32,677 nucleotides of DNA. Source: an uncultured Acinetobacter sp. GTDB taxonomy: Bacteria > Pseudomonadota > Gammaproteobacteria > Pseudomonadales > Moraxellaceae. The notes beneath the pieces are model-generated. The model was not told where the DNA came from. It made no database searches and saw only the letters and a program-made list of their open reading frames with translations. Below, piece after piece: positions 1 through 8,713 of this stretch (within the stretch, counting starts at the first letter, position 1; every line of letters starts with the position of its first letter). Where the stretch lies: assembly GCF_943914805.1 (NCBI RefSeq), contig NZ_CALUDM010000023.1, positions 1-32,677 of the forward strand, given 5' to 3'. The position numbers were made by a program, and so were the translations under genes.

Positions 1-58
1 AAAACAGGGCTTTTTTTCTACTCTTTTTTTATATCGAACTCAGGTTAAATTAAATGAA

Positions 59-538
59 TTAAACCAATTCTTTAAAGCCTTGCTGACGCCAAGCTTCATA
101 TAAGATCACAGCAGTTGCATTCGATAAGTTTAAGCTACGAGAGTTCGGTGCCATAGGTAAACGAATCCAGTGTTTCTGTGGAAACATCATACGTACGTCT
201 TCTGGTAGACCTCGTGTTTCAGGCCCCATTAATAATGCAACTGGACGATTTAAATCAGAAGTATGCGGTGTTTCCGTACCTTTGGTGGTTAAAGGATAAA
301 TGGCGTTTTGATCAATGCCCTGTGCTTCAAGATGAGCCAAACATTCTGCAAAATTTTCCCAAACTTTCATATGCGCCCATTCATGATAATCCAAACCTGC
401 ACGGCGCAATTTTTTATCATCCAACTCAAAGCCTAATGGTTTGACCAAATGTAATTGCGCGCCAGTATTGGCACATAAACGAATGATATTCCCAGTATTT
501 GCAGGAATTTCAGGCTCAAATAAAACAACATGAATCAC
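59..538 (-). CDS. trmL: tRNA (cytidine/uridine-34 2'-O)-methyltransferase TrmL
   Basis: TrmL (YibK) is a SPOUT-class methyltransferase that uses SAM to methylate the 2'-O of the wobble nucleotide in certain leucine tRNAs, in the cytosol. The 159-aa length is normal for the family. The N-terminal motif FEPEIPANTGNIIRL (residues 7-21) and the C-terminal knot motifs LLMGPETRGLP and LPMAPNSRSLNLSNA are clearly present. The start codon is GTG (538-536); the family N-terminus (MIHVVLFEPE) begins exactly there. It lies 62 bp downstream of cysG on the same strand and is probably co-transcribed with cysG and serS. Confidence 0.95.
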   Translation of the reverse strand: MIHVVLFEPEIPANTGNIIRLCANTGAQLHLVKPLGFELDDKKLRRAGLDYHEWAHMKVWENFAECLAHLEAQGIDQNAIYPLTTKGTETPHTSDLNRPVALLMGPETRGLPEDVRMMFPQKHWIRLPMAPNSRSLNLSNATAVILYEAWRQQGFKELV

Positions 539-600
539 AAGATATCTCTACTTTAAAATCTCCCCTAACCCCACTTTCTTAAAGAGAGGAACTCTCCTTT

Positions 601-1992
601 TTAATGAGAGCTTGGGAGGAATTGCCATTGCAACTGTTCACGTAAACTCACCACTTCACCAATAATGGTCAAAGTTGGTGCTTGAATATGATTTTCTTCA
701 ACTTTTGAAGCAATATCAGCCAAAGTACCTACCACAACTTTCTGATCAGGAGTCGTGCCTTTGGAAATAAGCGCAACAGGCATGCTCGGACGCTGACCGT
801 GTGCAATAAGTTGTTCACAGATTTTTTCTAAACCGACTAAGCCCATATAAAGCACAAGGGTTTGATTTTCATAAACCAATTCATTCCAAGGCAGCTCAGG
901 CGAGCCTTCTTTCAAATGCCCAGTCAGAAAACGGACACTTTGCGCATAATCACGATGGGTGAGTGGAATCCCTGCATAAGCAGAACAACCTGAAGCAGCC
1001 GTGATCCCTGGTACAACTTGGAATGTTATCCCCGCTTCGTAAAGTTCTTGAATTTCTTCACCACCACGCCCAAAGATGAATGGGTCACCACCTTTTAAAC
1101 GGCAAACACGCTTACCTTCTGAAGCATATTGAACCAATAATGCATTGATCCCATCTTGCGGAACAGAGTGATTAGAACGGGCTTTACCCACATAGATTTT
1201 AGTCGCATCACGACGACAAAGTTCTAAAATAGGTTCTGAAACAAGACGGTCATAGATAATCACATCGGCTTGTTGCATCAATCTGAGCGCTTTTAGCGTT
1301 AAGAGTTCTGGATCACCTGGCCCTGCACCAATTAAATACACTTCACCTTTAGGCTTTTGCCACGCAGTCAAAGCTTGTTCAATTAAATGATCCGCTTCTG
1401 CTAAGTTGTCATTAAAGACCTGCTCTTTCAGTGGACTGGCATATAAGTCTTCCCAAAAGATACGACGTTCATCAGGGTTGATAATTTTTTCTTTAACAAC
1501 TTTGCGCCATTTACCCGAAAAATCAGCGAGTTTCCCCATACCATGTGGAATAGAAGCTTCTAATTGAGTACGGATTTGACGAGATAAAACAGGCGATGCA
1601 CCATTGGTGGCAATCGAAACCACTAAAGGTGAACGATCAATAATCGCAGGCACCATAAAACGGCAATGTGGAGGATCATCAACACTATTAACCAACACAT
1701 TTAAATCTTCACAAGCCTCAAAAATGGCTTGATTCACTGCACTATTATTGGTCGCTGCTATCACTAAGCGATAATTGCTTAGGCTAATCTGATCATCAAA
1801 TGCTGCTTGATGGAACTGCCCTTGAGTTGCATGAACAATTTCCAACAAACTTGGTTCAATTTCAGGTGCAACCACATGAATGATTGCACCAGCTTTTGCC
1901 AGTAAAACTGCTTTACGATAGGCGATATGCCCGCCACCGACAATCAGACAAGGTTGCCCTTGTAGCTTTAACGAGATTGGGAAAATTTCCAC
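601..1992 (-). CDS. cysG: Siroheme synthase CysG (dehydrogenase/ferrochelatase + SUMT)
   Basis: CysG makes siroheme, the cofactor of sulfite and nitrite reductases, from uroporphyrinogen III. The N-terminal part is the NAD-dependent precorrin-2 dehydrogenase/ferrochelatase, with a dinucleotide-binding motif IVGGGHIAYRKA and the later stretch SIATNGASPVLSRQIR. From about residue 217 comes the uroporphyrinogen-III C-methyltransferase domain, starting at YLIGAGPGDPELLTLKAL and including RLKGGDPFIFGRGGEE. I chose the GTG start at 1992 because TGAGG lies just upstream and the family N-terminus (VEIFPISLKLQ) follows. The frame is open to 2031, which would add 13 unlikely residues. This gives 463 aa against about 457 in E. 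coli. Functionally it pairs with cysH (9.7 kb) in sulfate assimilation, although the genes are not adjacent. Confidence 0.93.
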   Translation of the reverse strand: MEIFPISLKLQGQPCLIVGGGHIAYRKAVLLAKAGAIIHVVAPEIEPSLLEIVHATQGQFHQAAFDDQISLSNYRLVIAATNNSAVNQAIFEACEDLNVLVNSVDDPPHCRFMVPAIIDRSPLVVSIATNGASPVLSRQIRTQLEASIPHGMGKLADFSGKWRKVVKEKIINPDERRIFWEDLYASPLKEQVFNDNLAEADHLIEQALTAWQKPKGEVYLIGAGPGDPELLTLKALRLMQQADVIIYDRLVSEPILELCRRDATKIYVGKARSNHSVPQDGINALLVQYASEGKRVCRLKGGDPFIFGRGGEEIQELYEAGITFQVVPGITAASGCSAYAGIPLTHRDYAQSVRFLTGHLKEGSPELPWNELVYENQTLVLYMGLVGLEKICEQLIAHGQRPSMPVALISKGTTPDQKVVVGTLADIASKVEENHIQAPTLTIIGEVVSLREQLQWQFLPSSH

Positions 1993-2073
1993 AGTGTTCC
2001 TCAAAAGTTCAAATCTGATTGTACTAAGCAATTTTTGTGCACAAAACTAAGTCATTTATCAGCAAATTTCGCC

Positions 2074-3345
2074 TTAGTCGATATAAGTTGCACCAGCCAT
2101 GTACGGACGAAGTACTTCAGGCACTTCAATAGAGCCATCTGCACGTTGATAATTTTCCATCACCGCCAATAATGTGCGACCAACTGCTAGACCTGAACCA
2201 TTTAAGGTATGTACCAATTCAGTTTTCTTCTGATCTGCACGATAACGAGCCATCATACGACGTGCTTGGAAGTCCCACATGTTTGAGCATGAAGAAATTT
2301 CACGATAGGTGTTTTGACTTGGAACCCAAACTTCTAAATCATAAGTTTTGCATGCACCAAAGCCCATATCGCCCGCACATAATAGAACTTTACGGTATGG
2401 TAAACCTAAAACTTGCAAGATCCCTTCCGCATGACCTGTTAATGCTTCTAGGGCATCCATAGATTCTTCAGGTTTAACGATTTGCACCATTTCAACTTTA
2501 TCGAATTGGTGCTGACGAATCAAACCACGCGTATCACGACCATAAGAACCTGCTTCACTACGGAAACATGGTGTATGTGCCGCATATTTCAAAGGTAAGC
2601 GATCTGCATCAATGATTTCATCACGAACAAAATTGGTTACAGGAACTTCAGCTGTTGGAATAAGATAATATTCTTTTTCACCTTGCAATTTGAATAAATC
2701 TTCTTCAAATTTAGGCAGTTGCCCAGTACCACGCAAAGAGTCAGCATTCACTAGATAAGGTACATAAGCTTCGGTATAACCATTTTTAAGCGTATGTGTA
2801 TCTAACATAAACTGCGTTAAAGCACGTTGTAAGCGAGCCAATGGGCCTTTTAAAACGCTAAAACGAGTACCTGTCAATTTCGTTGCAGTTTCAAACTCTA
2901 AGCCACCCATCATTTCGCCAAGATCTGTGTGATCTTTAATTTCGAAATCAAATTGACGTGGTGTGCCCCATTTTAAAACTTCAACATTGTCATTCTCATC
3001 TTTACCTTCAGGTACAGATTCGTGTGGCAAGTTTGGAATAGACAGTAATTTTGCTTCAAGTTCAGCTTGAAGTTCATTCAACTCAACTTCAGCAGCTTTA
3101 ATTTCATCACCAATAGCACCCATACGTGCCATGATTTCAGAAGCATCACCACCTGACTTTTTGATTTGACCAACTTGTTTTGCACCCGAATTACGCTCTG
3201 CCTGTAAATTTTCAGTTCTAGACTGAATTTCTTTACGGCGAGCTTCTAGTGATGCCCATTCTTCAACGTTGAGTTGTACACCACGTTTTGCTAAGGCTAA
3301 ATTTACAGCCTCAATATTATTTCTGAGTAATTTCGGGTCAATCAT
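2074..3345 (-). CDS. serS: Serine--tRNA ligase SerS
   Basis: SerS is a class II aminoacyl-tRNA synthetase that charges tRNA-Ser (and tRNA-Sec) with serine. Residues 1 to about 105 form the helical coiled-coil arm that grips the tRNA long variable arm (charged heptad-like stretch EARRKEIQSRTENLQAER). The catalytic core shows class II motif 2 (CFRSEAGSYGRDTRGLIRQHQF) and motif 3 (GSGLAVGRTLLAVMENYQ). I chose the ATG at 3345 (MIDPKLLRNN), the normal family N-terminus, giving 423 aa; the frame also opens from a TTG two codons upstream. It lies upstream of cysG on the same strand with an 81-bp gap. Confidence 0.97.
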   Translation of the reverse strand: MIDPKLLRNNIEAVNLALAKRGVQLNVEEWASLEARRKEIQSRTENLQAERNSGAKQVGQIKKSGGDASEIMARMGAIGDEIKAAEVELNELQAELEAKLLSIPNLPHESVPEGKDENDNVEVLKWGTPRQFDFEIKDHTDLGEMMGGLEFETATKLTGTRFSVLKGPLARLQRALTQFMLDTHTLKNGYTEAYVPYLVNADSLRGTGQLPKFEEDLFKLQGEKEYYLIPTAEVPVTNFVRDEIIDADRLPLKYAAHTPCFRSEAGSYGRDTRGLIRQHQFDKVEMVQIVKPEESMDALEALTGHAEGILQVLGLPYRKVLLCAGDMGFGACKTYDLEVWVPSQNTYREISSCSNMWDFQARRMMARYRADQKKTELVHTLNGSGLAVGRTLLAVMENYQRADGSIEVPEVLRPYMAGATYID

Positions 3346-3454
3346 AGCCAATCTAAAGGTAAGAAAAAAACTGACTATAGTGTAAGCCCTTCACCCAAAA
3401 AAATACAGTGACAGAGCATTACACAGACATGAATTTGTATGATTTGACAACAAA

Positions 3455-4261
3455 TTATGGGGTGACTGGCTTTTCAACCACAGGTTCTACTTGAGGTAAA
3501 CTTGGTAAATATTCAGGTTTGACCAAATCTCTCGCCACTTGATATGGTAATTTGAGTTCTGGCATCCCATCTGCATAAGATGTCAACTCATATAATGGAT
3601 ACACAAAAACAATACCGTTTACGCCATAATAGTAGTTATCGCTCAATTGCAGTTTTTCACGGGTAATGTCTTTTTGAATCAACCAATTTGCATTGGCATC
3701 ATAAAGTTGCTCTGCTACTTTTGCCTCGACATTCGGTTTTAGAATATCAGTCAATGCCAAACGCTTCTTGGTATTTAGATCAAAAGTCACATATTCGTTG
3801 TGATACATCCCATGCGCAGCACCTGCCGCATAGCTATATGTTTGAATGACAAAAGTTGCTAAATTATTTTGTTGGGAAATAAAACGAACATAAATCGAGT
3901 TTTGATTTAAACCTTTAGGTGAAGATTGTGCTTCATCTTTCGCTTGCGTATTTGCATGTCCTTGCTCAAAAGCATTCGGCACATCTTTTTTAATACGTGT
4001 TAGAAAATAATCATCAATCCAAGCCACATTCGATTTCACTGTTTGTAAATCGTATTGTATGCAGCCATCTTCATCACAAAATTGTTTTTTAGGAATTTCA
4101 ACACGCTCAATTTTCGCTTGAATGAGAGGTGTTGTTTCTACTTGATTTTGAGTCGCTGCTTGCTCTACTTGAGGTGCAGGCTTTTCTTGACATGCTGTAA
4201 CCATAAGCATCGTCGATAAGAGAGATGAAAAAATCAAACCACTTTTAAAATTTACTTTCAT
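3455..4261 (-). CDS. RsiV-like (DUF3298) lipoprotein
   Basis: A 268-aa predicted lipoprotein. The signal peptide ends in a lipobox-like VTAC with Cys24 as the lipidation site, followed by a Q/E/P/T-rich tether. The C-terminal half, with TYSYAAGAAHGMYHNEY, FDLNTKKRLALTDIL and YYYGVNGIVFVYPLYEL, looks like the DUF3298/RsiV family, named for the extracellular part of the Bacillus lysozyme-sensing anti-sigma factor. There is no cytoplasmic anti-sigma domain and no sigma factor gene next to it, so a role as an anti-sigma factor is not supported. In gram-negatives such proteins are envelope lipoproteins of unknown role. It is a single gene with 109 bp to serS and 238 bp to the ABC permease. Confidence 0.8.
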   Translation of the reverse strand: MKVNFKSGLIFSSLLSTMLMVTACQEKPAPQVEQAATQNQVETTPLIQAKIERVEIPKKQFCDEDGCIQYDLQTVKSNVAWIDDYFLTRIKKDVPNAFEQGHANTQAKDEAQSSPKGLNQNSIYVRFISQQNNLATFVIQTYSYAAGAAHGMYHNEYVTFDLNTKKRLALTDILKPNVEAKVAEQLYDANANWLIQKDITREKLQLSDNYYYGVNGIVFVYPLYELTSYADGMPELKLPYQVARDLVKPEYLPSLPQVEPVVEKPVTP

Positions 4262-4426
4262 TTCTATATCTTTAAAGCATATTAAGTAATAACCCTATGA
4301 TAAAACCAGAACCTTTAAATTAGTATTCATAATTGTTAATTATTGAAATTTTGTTGTTTAAGTTTTGGAATATGCTTTAATTTTCATCGTCCAAAAAATA
4401 ATTGGATGACTAATACCTACTTCTAC

Positions 4427-4463
4427 ATATAAACGCTCAATGAATGCCATCGAACGTTTATAT
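4427..4463. repeat. Inverted repeat between lipoprotein gene and ABC permease
   Basis: Perfect 9-bp arms ATATAAACG (4427-4435) and CGTTTATAT (4455-4463) enclose a 19-nt loop, just after the end of the ABC permease gene on the minus strand. No clear U-tract follows on either strand, so terminator function is uncertain; it may also be an operator-like palindrome. Confidence 0.4.
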
Positions 4464-4499
4464 CGATTCTATCTAAAGATCATTCTTTAATGTTCAACA

Positions 4500-7100
4500 T
4501 CAATTCAACTCCCGCAAACTTTGTAAAGGAGGAATTTCGGATAAATAACTCAGACGATAACGACCAATCAATGCACATAATAACGCCATCAGCACAGGTA
4601 AAATGACCCAAATTTCCCAATGCAGTTGAACAATCATATCCATTCGATAACTCGCAATCGCACTAATCACCTCAGCAAAAAAACAAGACACGATTCCTGC
4701 CAATAAACCAATAAAACCAATTTCTAAGCTCATCATATTCTTTAACTGACGTTTAGAACTACCAAAAGACCGCATCAAAGCAACTTCTCTTTTACGTTCA
4801 TCCATCAACAAGTTAATACAAGCAATCAGCACTAAAAAGCCTGAAAGGCTCACCAATACGGCAAGCACCGTGATAACTTGTACCAATACAGTGACTAAAC
4901 GTTTGATCTCATCAAAGATTAAAGACACATCAATAAAAACAGTATTGGAAAATTGCTGAATCAAACCAACCATTTTGACTTTTTCAGCAGGTGGGACATA
5001 AAAACTGCCCAAATAACTGCCTGCATTTACATCTAAAGTATTGGGCGCAAAAATAAAGAAGAAGTTCGGACTAAAACTTTGCCACTCTACCGTTCTTAAA
5101 TTCACCACCTGTGCCTGCAAGCGACCTTCAGGTAAGCTAAATGTTAAATGATCACCAATTTTAATCCCCAACTCTCCAGCCAATTTGGCTTCTACAGATA
5201 CTTGCCCAACTTGAGTTAATTTGGCATCTCCAGCAACAATCACATTGTCTGGTGGATATTGATCAGTTTGCGTCAGATTCAGTTCACGACGTAATGAATT
5301 ACTTTGTTTCACTAGATCTGCTGAAAAGGCTTGATCATTTTTCGCAATTAATCGCCCTTTCACATTCGGATATAACGGCGTACTTTTCCAATGTTGCTGT
5401 TCAAGTTGTTGTTTAAAGGCATCAAGTTCAAAAGGTGGTAATCCATAAATGAATTGGTTCGGTGTCCCTTCAGGCAGTTGTTGTTGCCAACGCTCCAATA
5501 AATCGGTTCGTAACACAGCCAAGACCGTAATTAAACTCAATCCCAAAGCCAACGCAGTAATTTGCAATGCTGTTTGTGATGGTGTTCGAACATAGGCAGA
5601 AAGCTGATTTCTCATTGATTTTAAAGTTTTTAAAATCAACCATACAATTGAAAATAACAGACCTGTTAATACAATCACTGAACCCATAACCAGTGTTGTC
5701 AGGATGACATTTTCAGTTAAAACCAAACTAAAAATAATCAAACTGACTAATCCCGCAGACATCATCCACACTATTGAGCGTGCTGATTTTTCTTGCTGAC
5801 GAATCACTCGAATTGGCGGTGTGCTGAGCAATTGCCATAAACTTGGGAAAATAAACCCAATCAACACAATGGCACTGGTGAAAATTGCAATCGGTAATGG
5901 TCCAAGTAACATTTCAAATGCAGAAAAACTTAATTCAAGATTTGGAATCATCTGCAACATCAATTGAAGCAAGGAATAACCTAAAACCAGTCCTAGAATA
6001 CTGCCTATCACAATGGCGATAAGAATCACGACAATAAGCAAGCCTAAATAGGTTTGAAAAATTTGCTGTTTGGTTGCGCCCATACAACGCATCAAAGCAA
6101 TATGATCTTGGTTTTGCTGTACATAACGTTGACTGGTTAATGCAATCGCTAAGCCACAGAGCAAAATGGTTAAGATATTTGCCAATTGTAAGAAAATATC
6201 TAAATTTTCAATCGGTTTTAATAAGCGGGAATTCCCATCATTGGCATTGCGCAATCTTAAACTGGTTTGGTCATCTAAGTCCGATTCTGCATTTTGCATG
6301 TCTCGAGTAGATTGATCCGTTTGAGTACTATTGCTTTGTTGATTGCCTGATTGATCACTTAATTGATGATCATTTTGTTGTGTCGCTGGATTCTGTTCAG
6401 GCTGTTTTACAGAATCTTTTGTATGATTCGATTTTTCCTGTTCTTTAAAGGCTTTAAATACACGCTGATATTCAGCCACAGCTTGTGAGTCACCAGCCAT
6501 CAATAAACGATATTCGATACGACTCCCAATTTGAACAGCATTGGTTTTTGCAACATCGGCCAGAGAAATTATCACCGTAGGCGAAAATGCTGAAAAACCA
6601 AGTTCTTGGTTAGAATCATGTTCAATAATGCCTGCAACTTTAAACTGACCATCAGCAATTTGAACTGAATCACCCACTTTGAGTTTTAACAATTCTTGTG
6701 CACGTTTACTTAACCAAATCCCACCACTGGGTAATTTTTGATTGGGTAAAACTCTTAATTCGCCTCGCAATGGAAAAGCTTGATCAATCGCTTTCACATT
6801 TACCATGACAAATTGATCATGGGTTGAAGCCATAGAACCAAACATAGTGACTTGAGATTGCTTAAGTTTGAGCTGATCGGCTTGTTTTAACCATTGTTGC
6901 TCAATGGGATAATTATCACTCAATACTAAATCAGCCGCTTGCATTTTAGCAGCTTGTAAAGTCACAGCTTGTTGTACTTGATCATTACTAAACTTCAATG
7001 CTGTCGTCGCACTAATCGCCAAACTTAAAGCAATAATTAATAGATAAATGCCTGAAGTTGCAAAACTTTGCCTAAACAATGGCTTAAATAAAGTAAACAT
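4500..7100 (-). CDS. ABC transporter permease, FtsX/YbbP-like
   Basis: An 866-aa integral membrane protein with two FtsX-type cores. An N-terminal helix (about 15-35) precedes a large extracytoplasmic region, then three helices (about 305-425), two more (about 440-490), a second extracytoplasmic domain and three C-terminal helices (from about 730). The motifs MRCMGATKQQIF and MRSFGSSKRQLKNMM are the duplicated coupling elements typical of MacB/FtsX/YbbP permeases. It overlaps the ATPase gene by 1 nt, so the two are translationally coupled and form one transporter. The YbbA-YbbP-TesA neighbourhood of E. coli is reproduced; the substrate is unknown, with lipid or lipoprotein handling only an inference from relatives. 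Odd feature: residues 221-276 are a Q/N/S/D-rich low-complexity insert in the first extracytoplasmic region. Confidence 0.9.
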   Translation of the reverse strand: MFTLFKPLFRQSFATSGIYLLIIALSLAISATTALKFSNDQVQQAVTLQAAKMQAADLVLSDNYPIEQQWLKQADQLKLKQSQVTMFGSMASTHDQFVMVNVKAIDQAFPLRGELRVLPNQKLPSGGIWLSKRAQELLKLKVGDSVQIADGQFKVAGIIEHDSNQELGFSAFSPTVIISLADVAKTNAVQIGSRIEYRLLMAGDSQAVAEYQRVFKAFKEQEKSNHTKDSVKQPEQNPATQQNDHQLSDQSGNQQSNSTQTDQSTRDMQNAESDLDDQTSLRLRNANDGNSRLLKPIENLDIFLQLANILTILLCGLAIALTSQRYVQQNQDHIALMRCMGATKQQIFQTYLGLLIVVILIAIVIGSILGLVLGYSLLQLMLQMIPNLELSFSAFEMLLGPLPIAIFTSAIVLIGFIFPSLWQLLSTPPIRVIRQQEKSARSIVWMMSAGLVSLIIFSLVLTENVILTTLVMGSVIVLTGLLFSIVWLILKTLKSMRNQLSAYVRTPSQTALQITALALGLSLITVLAVLRTDLLERWQQQLPEGTPNQFIYGLPPFELDAFKQQLEQQHWKSTPLYPNVKGRLIAKNDQAFSADLVKQSNSLRRELNLTQTDQYPPDNVIVAGDAKLTQVGQVSVEAKLAGELGIKIGDHLTFSLPEGRLQAQVVNLRTVEWQSFSPNFFFIFAPNTLDVNAGSYLGSFYVPPAEKVKMVGLIQQFSNTVFIDVSLIFDEIKRLVTVLVQVITVLAVLVSLSGFLVLIACINLLMDERKREVALMRSFGSSKRQLKNMMSLEIGFIGLLAGIVSCFFAEVISAIASYRMDMIVQLHWEIWVILPVLMALLCALIGRYRLSYLSEIPPLQSLRELN

Positions 7101-7849
7101 TACACAACCTCACCTGTCTGAGTGAATTGTGAATGTTCAATCAATACGCCATCTTTCAACTCATAATGACGTTGGCACTGGGCAGCCAGTTGCGGATCAT
7201 GTGTAACCAAAACTAAGGTTGTACCTAATTCTCTATTTAAATCAAAAAGTAATTGTTCAATTTCATGAGCTGTATGCTCATCCAGATTACCTGTAGGTTC
7301 ATCTGCAAAAATTATTTTAGGGTCAGAAATAAGTGCTCTGGCGATTGCAACACGTTGCTGTTCACCACCTGAAAGTACTTTCGGCGTTTGATGACTTTGA
7401 CGCTCTAATCCAACTTTTGCCAATAACTTTAAAGACTTCTGTTCAGCTTCACCATAATTAAAGTTTTTCTGTATCCGCAGTGGCAACATTACATTTTCAA
7501 GCGCAGATAAATGTGGAAGCAATTGAAATGATTGGAACACAAAACCAATATATTTCAGTCGAACTAAAGCTCGCTGCTCTTCATTGAGCTGTTCAATCGA
7601 TTCAGCACAAACCGTAAGTTGCCCCGAACTGGCTTGATCTAAGGTGGCGAGAATACCCAATAAAGTCGATTTTCCAGAACCTGATCGACCTGTAATCGCA
7701 ACTTGCTCACCTGTATAAATATTAAGATTTAAATTTTCAAAAATTGTAAGTGTTTGATGCGGTAATTCTATCTTTTGTGTCAGTTGCTGTGCAGCAATGA
7801 TCACCTGTGGCATGATGGAAGAAGTTAAATCACCCTGAACCTTAGACAT
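7100..7849 (-). CDS. ABC transporter ATP-binding protein, YbbA/LolD-like
   Basis: The 249-aa ATPase of the adjacent FtsX-type permease. It has Walker A GRSGSGKS (residues 54-61), Q-loop FVFQSFQLLP, signature LSGGEQQRVAIARAL, Walker B IIFADEPTGNLD and the switch LVTHD. This is the MacB/LolD/YbbA class, whose members power periplasmic mechanotransmission or lipoprotein release. The start is uncertain: the ATG at 7849 is taken here, but the ATG at 7813 (MPQVIIAAQQ) fits the usual family N-terminus better and would leave more room for promoters toward tesA. Neither ATG has a strong ribosome binding site. The stop overlaps the permease start by 1 nt. Confidence 0.92.
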   Translation of the reverse strand: MSKVQGDLTSSIMPQVIIAAQQLTQKIELPHQTLTIFENLNLNIYTGEQVAITGRSGSGKSTLLGILATLDQASSGQLTVCAESIEQLNEEQRALVRLKYIGFVFQSFQLLPHLSALENVMLPLRIQKNFNYGEAEQKSLKLLAKVGLERQSHQTPKVLSGGEQQRVAIARALISDPKIIFADEPTGNLDEHTAHEIEQLLFDLNRELGTTLVLVTHDPQLAAQCQRHYELKDGVLIEHSQFTQTGEVV

Positions 7850-7866
7850 CTTACAAGTACCCTATT

Positions 7867-8511
7867 ATGCAAATCAAAAAATGGTTAAATTTGAAAATGA
7901 TCAAAAATTTTATTCATTGTTTAATTTTTAGCATGATCTGTCTGTTACCCGTTAGTAGTTTTGCAAAAACCGTTATGATTTTAGGTGACAGCTTGAGTGC
8001 AGGTTATGGCCTAAACCCACAACAAGGTTGGGTCGCATTGCTACAGCATCGCTTAGATCAACAATTTCCAAAACAACATAAGGTTGTGAATGCTAGTGCC
8101 AGTGGTGAAACTACAAGTGGGGCTTTAGCACGATTACCTAAATTATTACAAACTTACAAACCTGATGTTGTGGTGATTGAGTTGGGCGGAAATGATGGTT
8201 TACGTGGTCAACCACCTCAAATGATTCAGAAAAACCTAGCGCAACTGATTCAACAAAGTCAAAAAACTAAAGCAAAAGTGGTTTTATTGGGAATGAAAAT
8301 ACCACCAAACTACGGAACAGCATATAGCAAAGCATTTGAAAATAATTACCAAGTTTTAAGCCAGCAATATAAAGTCAAACTACATCCTTTCTTTATGAAT
8401 GGTATCGCTGGTAATAAAAACTTAATGCAAAAAGATTTGATCCACCCCAATGCGGCAGCGCAGAAACTTTTACTAGATAATGCTTATCCATTAATTCGAG
8501 GAGCATTGTAA
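7867..8511 (+). CDS. tesA: GDSL-type esterase / lysophospholipase L1 TesA
   Basis: A periplasmic SGNH hydrolase (acyl-CoA thioesterase I / arylesterase / lysophospholipase). It has an N-terminal signal peptide ending near SSFAK and then the GDSL block, MILGDSLSAGYGL, with Ser42 as nucleophile. Block III GGNDG and the C-terminal catalytic DLIHPN pair follow. The length is typical (about 180 aa mature). Two starts are possible: ATG 7867, or ATG 7897 (MIKNFIHCLIF), which gives a more ordinary signal peptide. A TATTAT hexamer at 7863-7868 could be a -10 element and would favour the later start; this is inference. It is divergent from the YbbA/YbbP-like ABC genes, a conserved pairing. A bidirectional terminator at 8670-8692 ends it. 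Confidence 0.92.
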   Translation: MQIKKWLNLKMIKNFIHCLIFSMICLLPVSSFAKTVMILGDSLSAGYGLNPQQGWVALLQHRLDQQFPKQHKVVNASASGETTSGALARLPKLLQTYKPDVVVIELGGNDGLRGQPPQMIQKNLAQLIQQSQKTKAKVVLLGMKIPPNYGTAYSKAFENNYQVLSQQYKVKLHPFFMNGIAGNKNLMQKDLIHPNAAAQKLLLDNAYPLIRGAL

Positions 8512-8569
8512 AAACTCACAAAATTACATTGCTGAGTAAATAGGTGAATGTTTGCAATCGTCATCATAA

Positions 8570-8604
8570 CCTTCTCGCTGAGCTATATATGACGCTAGAG
8601 AAGG
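8570..8604. repeat. Inverted repeat in tesA-thrH gap
   Basis: Arms CCTTCTC (8570-8576) and GAGAAGG (8598-8604) flank a 21-nt loop. It lies between the convergent tesA and thrH genes, upstream of the clear terminator. No U-tract; function unknown. Confidence 0.35.
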
Positions 8605-8669
8605 AACTTTCAATAATAAACATCGAAGCCTTTTCACATAGGAAATAGGAGTTTTCCATAACACAATAA

Positions 8670-8692
8670 AAAAGACGCATAAAGCGTCTTTT
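8670..8692. terminator. Bidirectional terminator for tesA and thrH
   Basis: Perfect hairpin AAAAGACGC (8670-8678), loop ATAAA, GCGTCTTTT (8684-8692). The A-run and T-run on either side let it work in both directions between the convergent genes tesA (+) and thrH (-). Confidence 0.8.
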
Positions 8693-8713
8693 CTACGATG
8701 ATTATTCTACAAA

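Noticed and set aside
581..600. Hairpin right after the cysG stop (AAAGAGAG/CTCTCCTTT)
   Set aside because: Stem has a bulge, a weak T-run on the minus strand, and trmL follows closely; it is not a convincing terminator.
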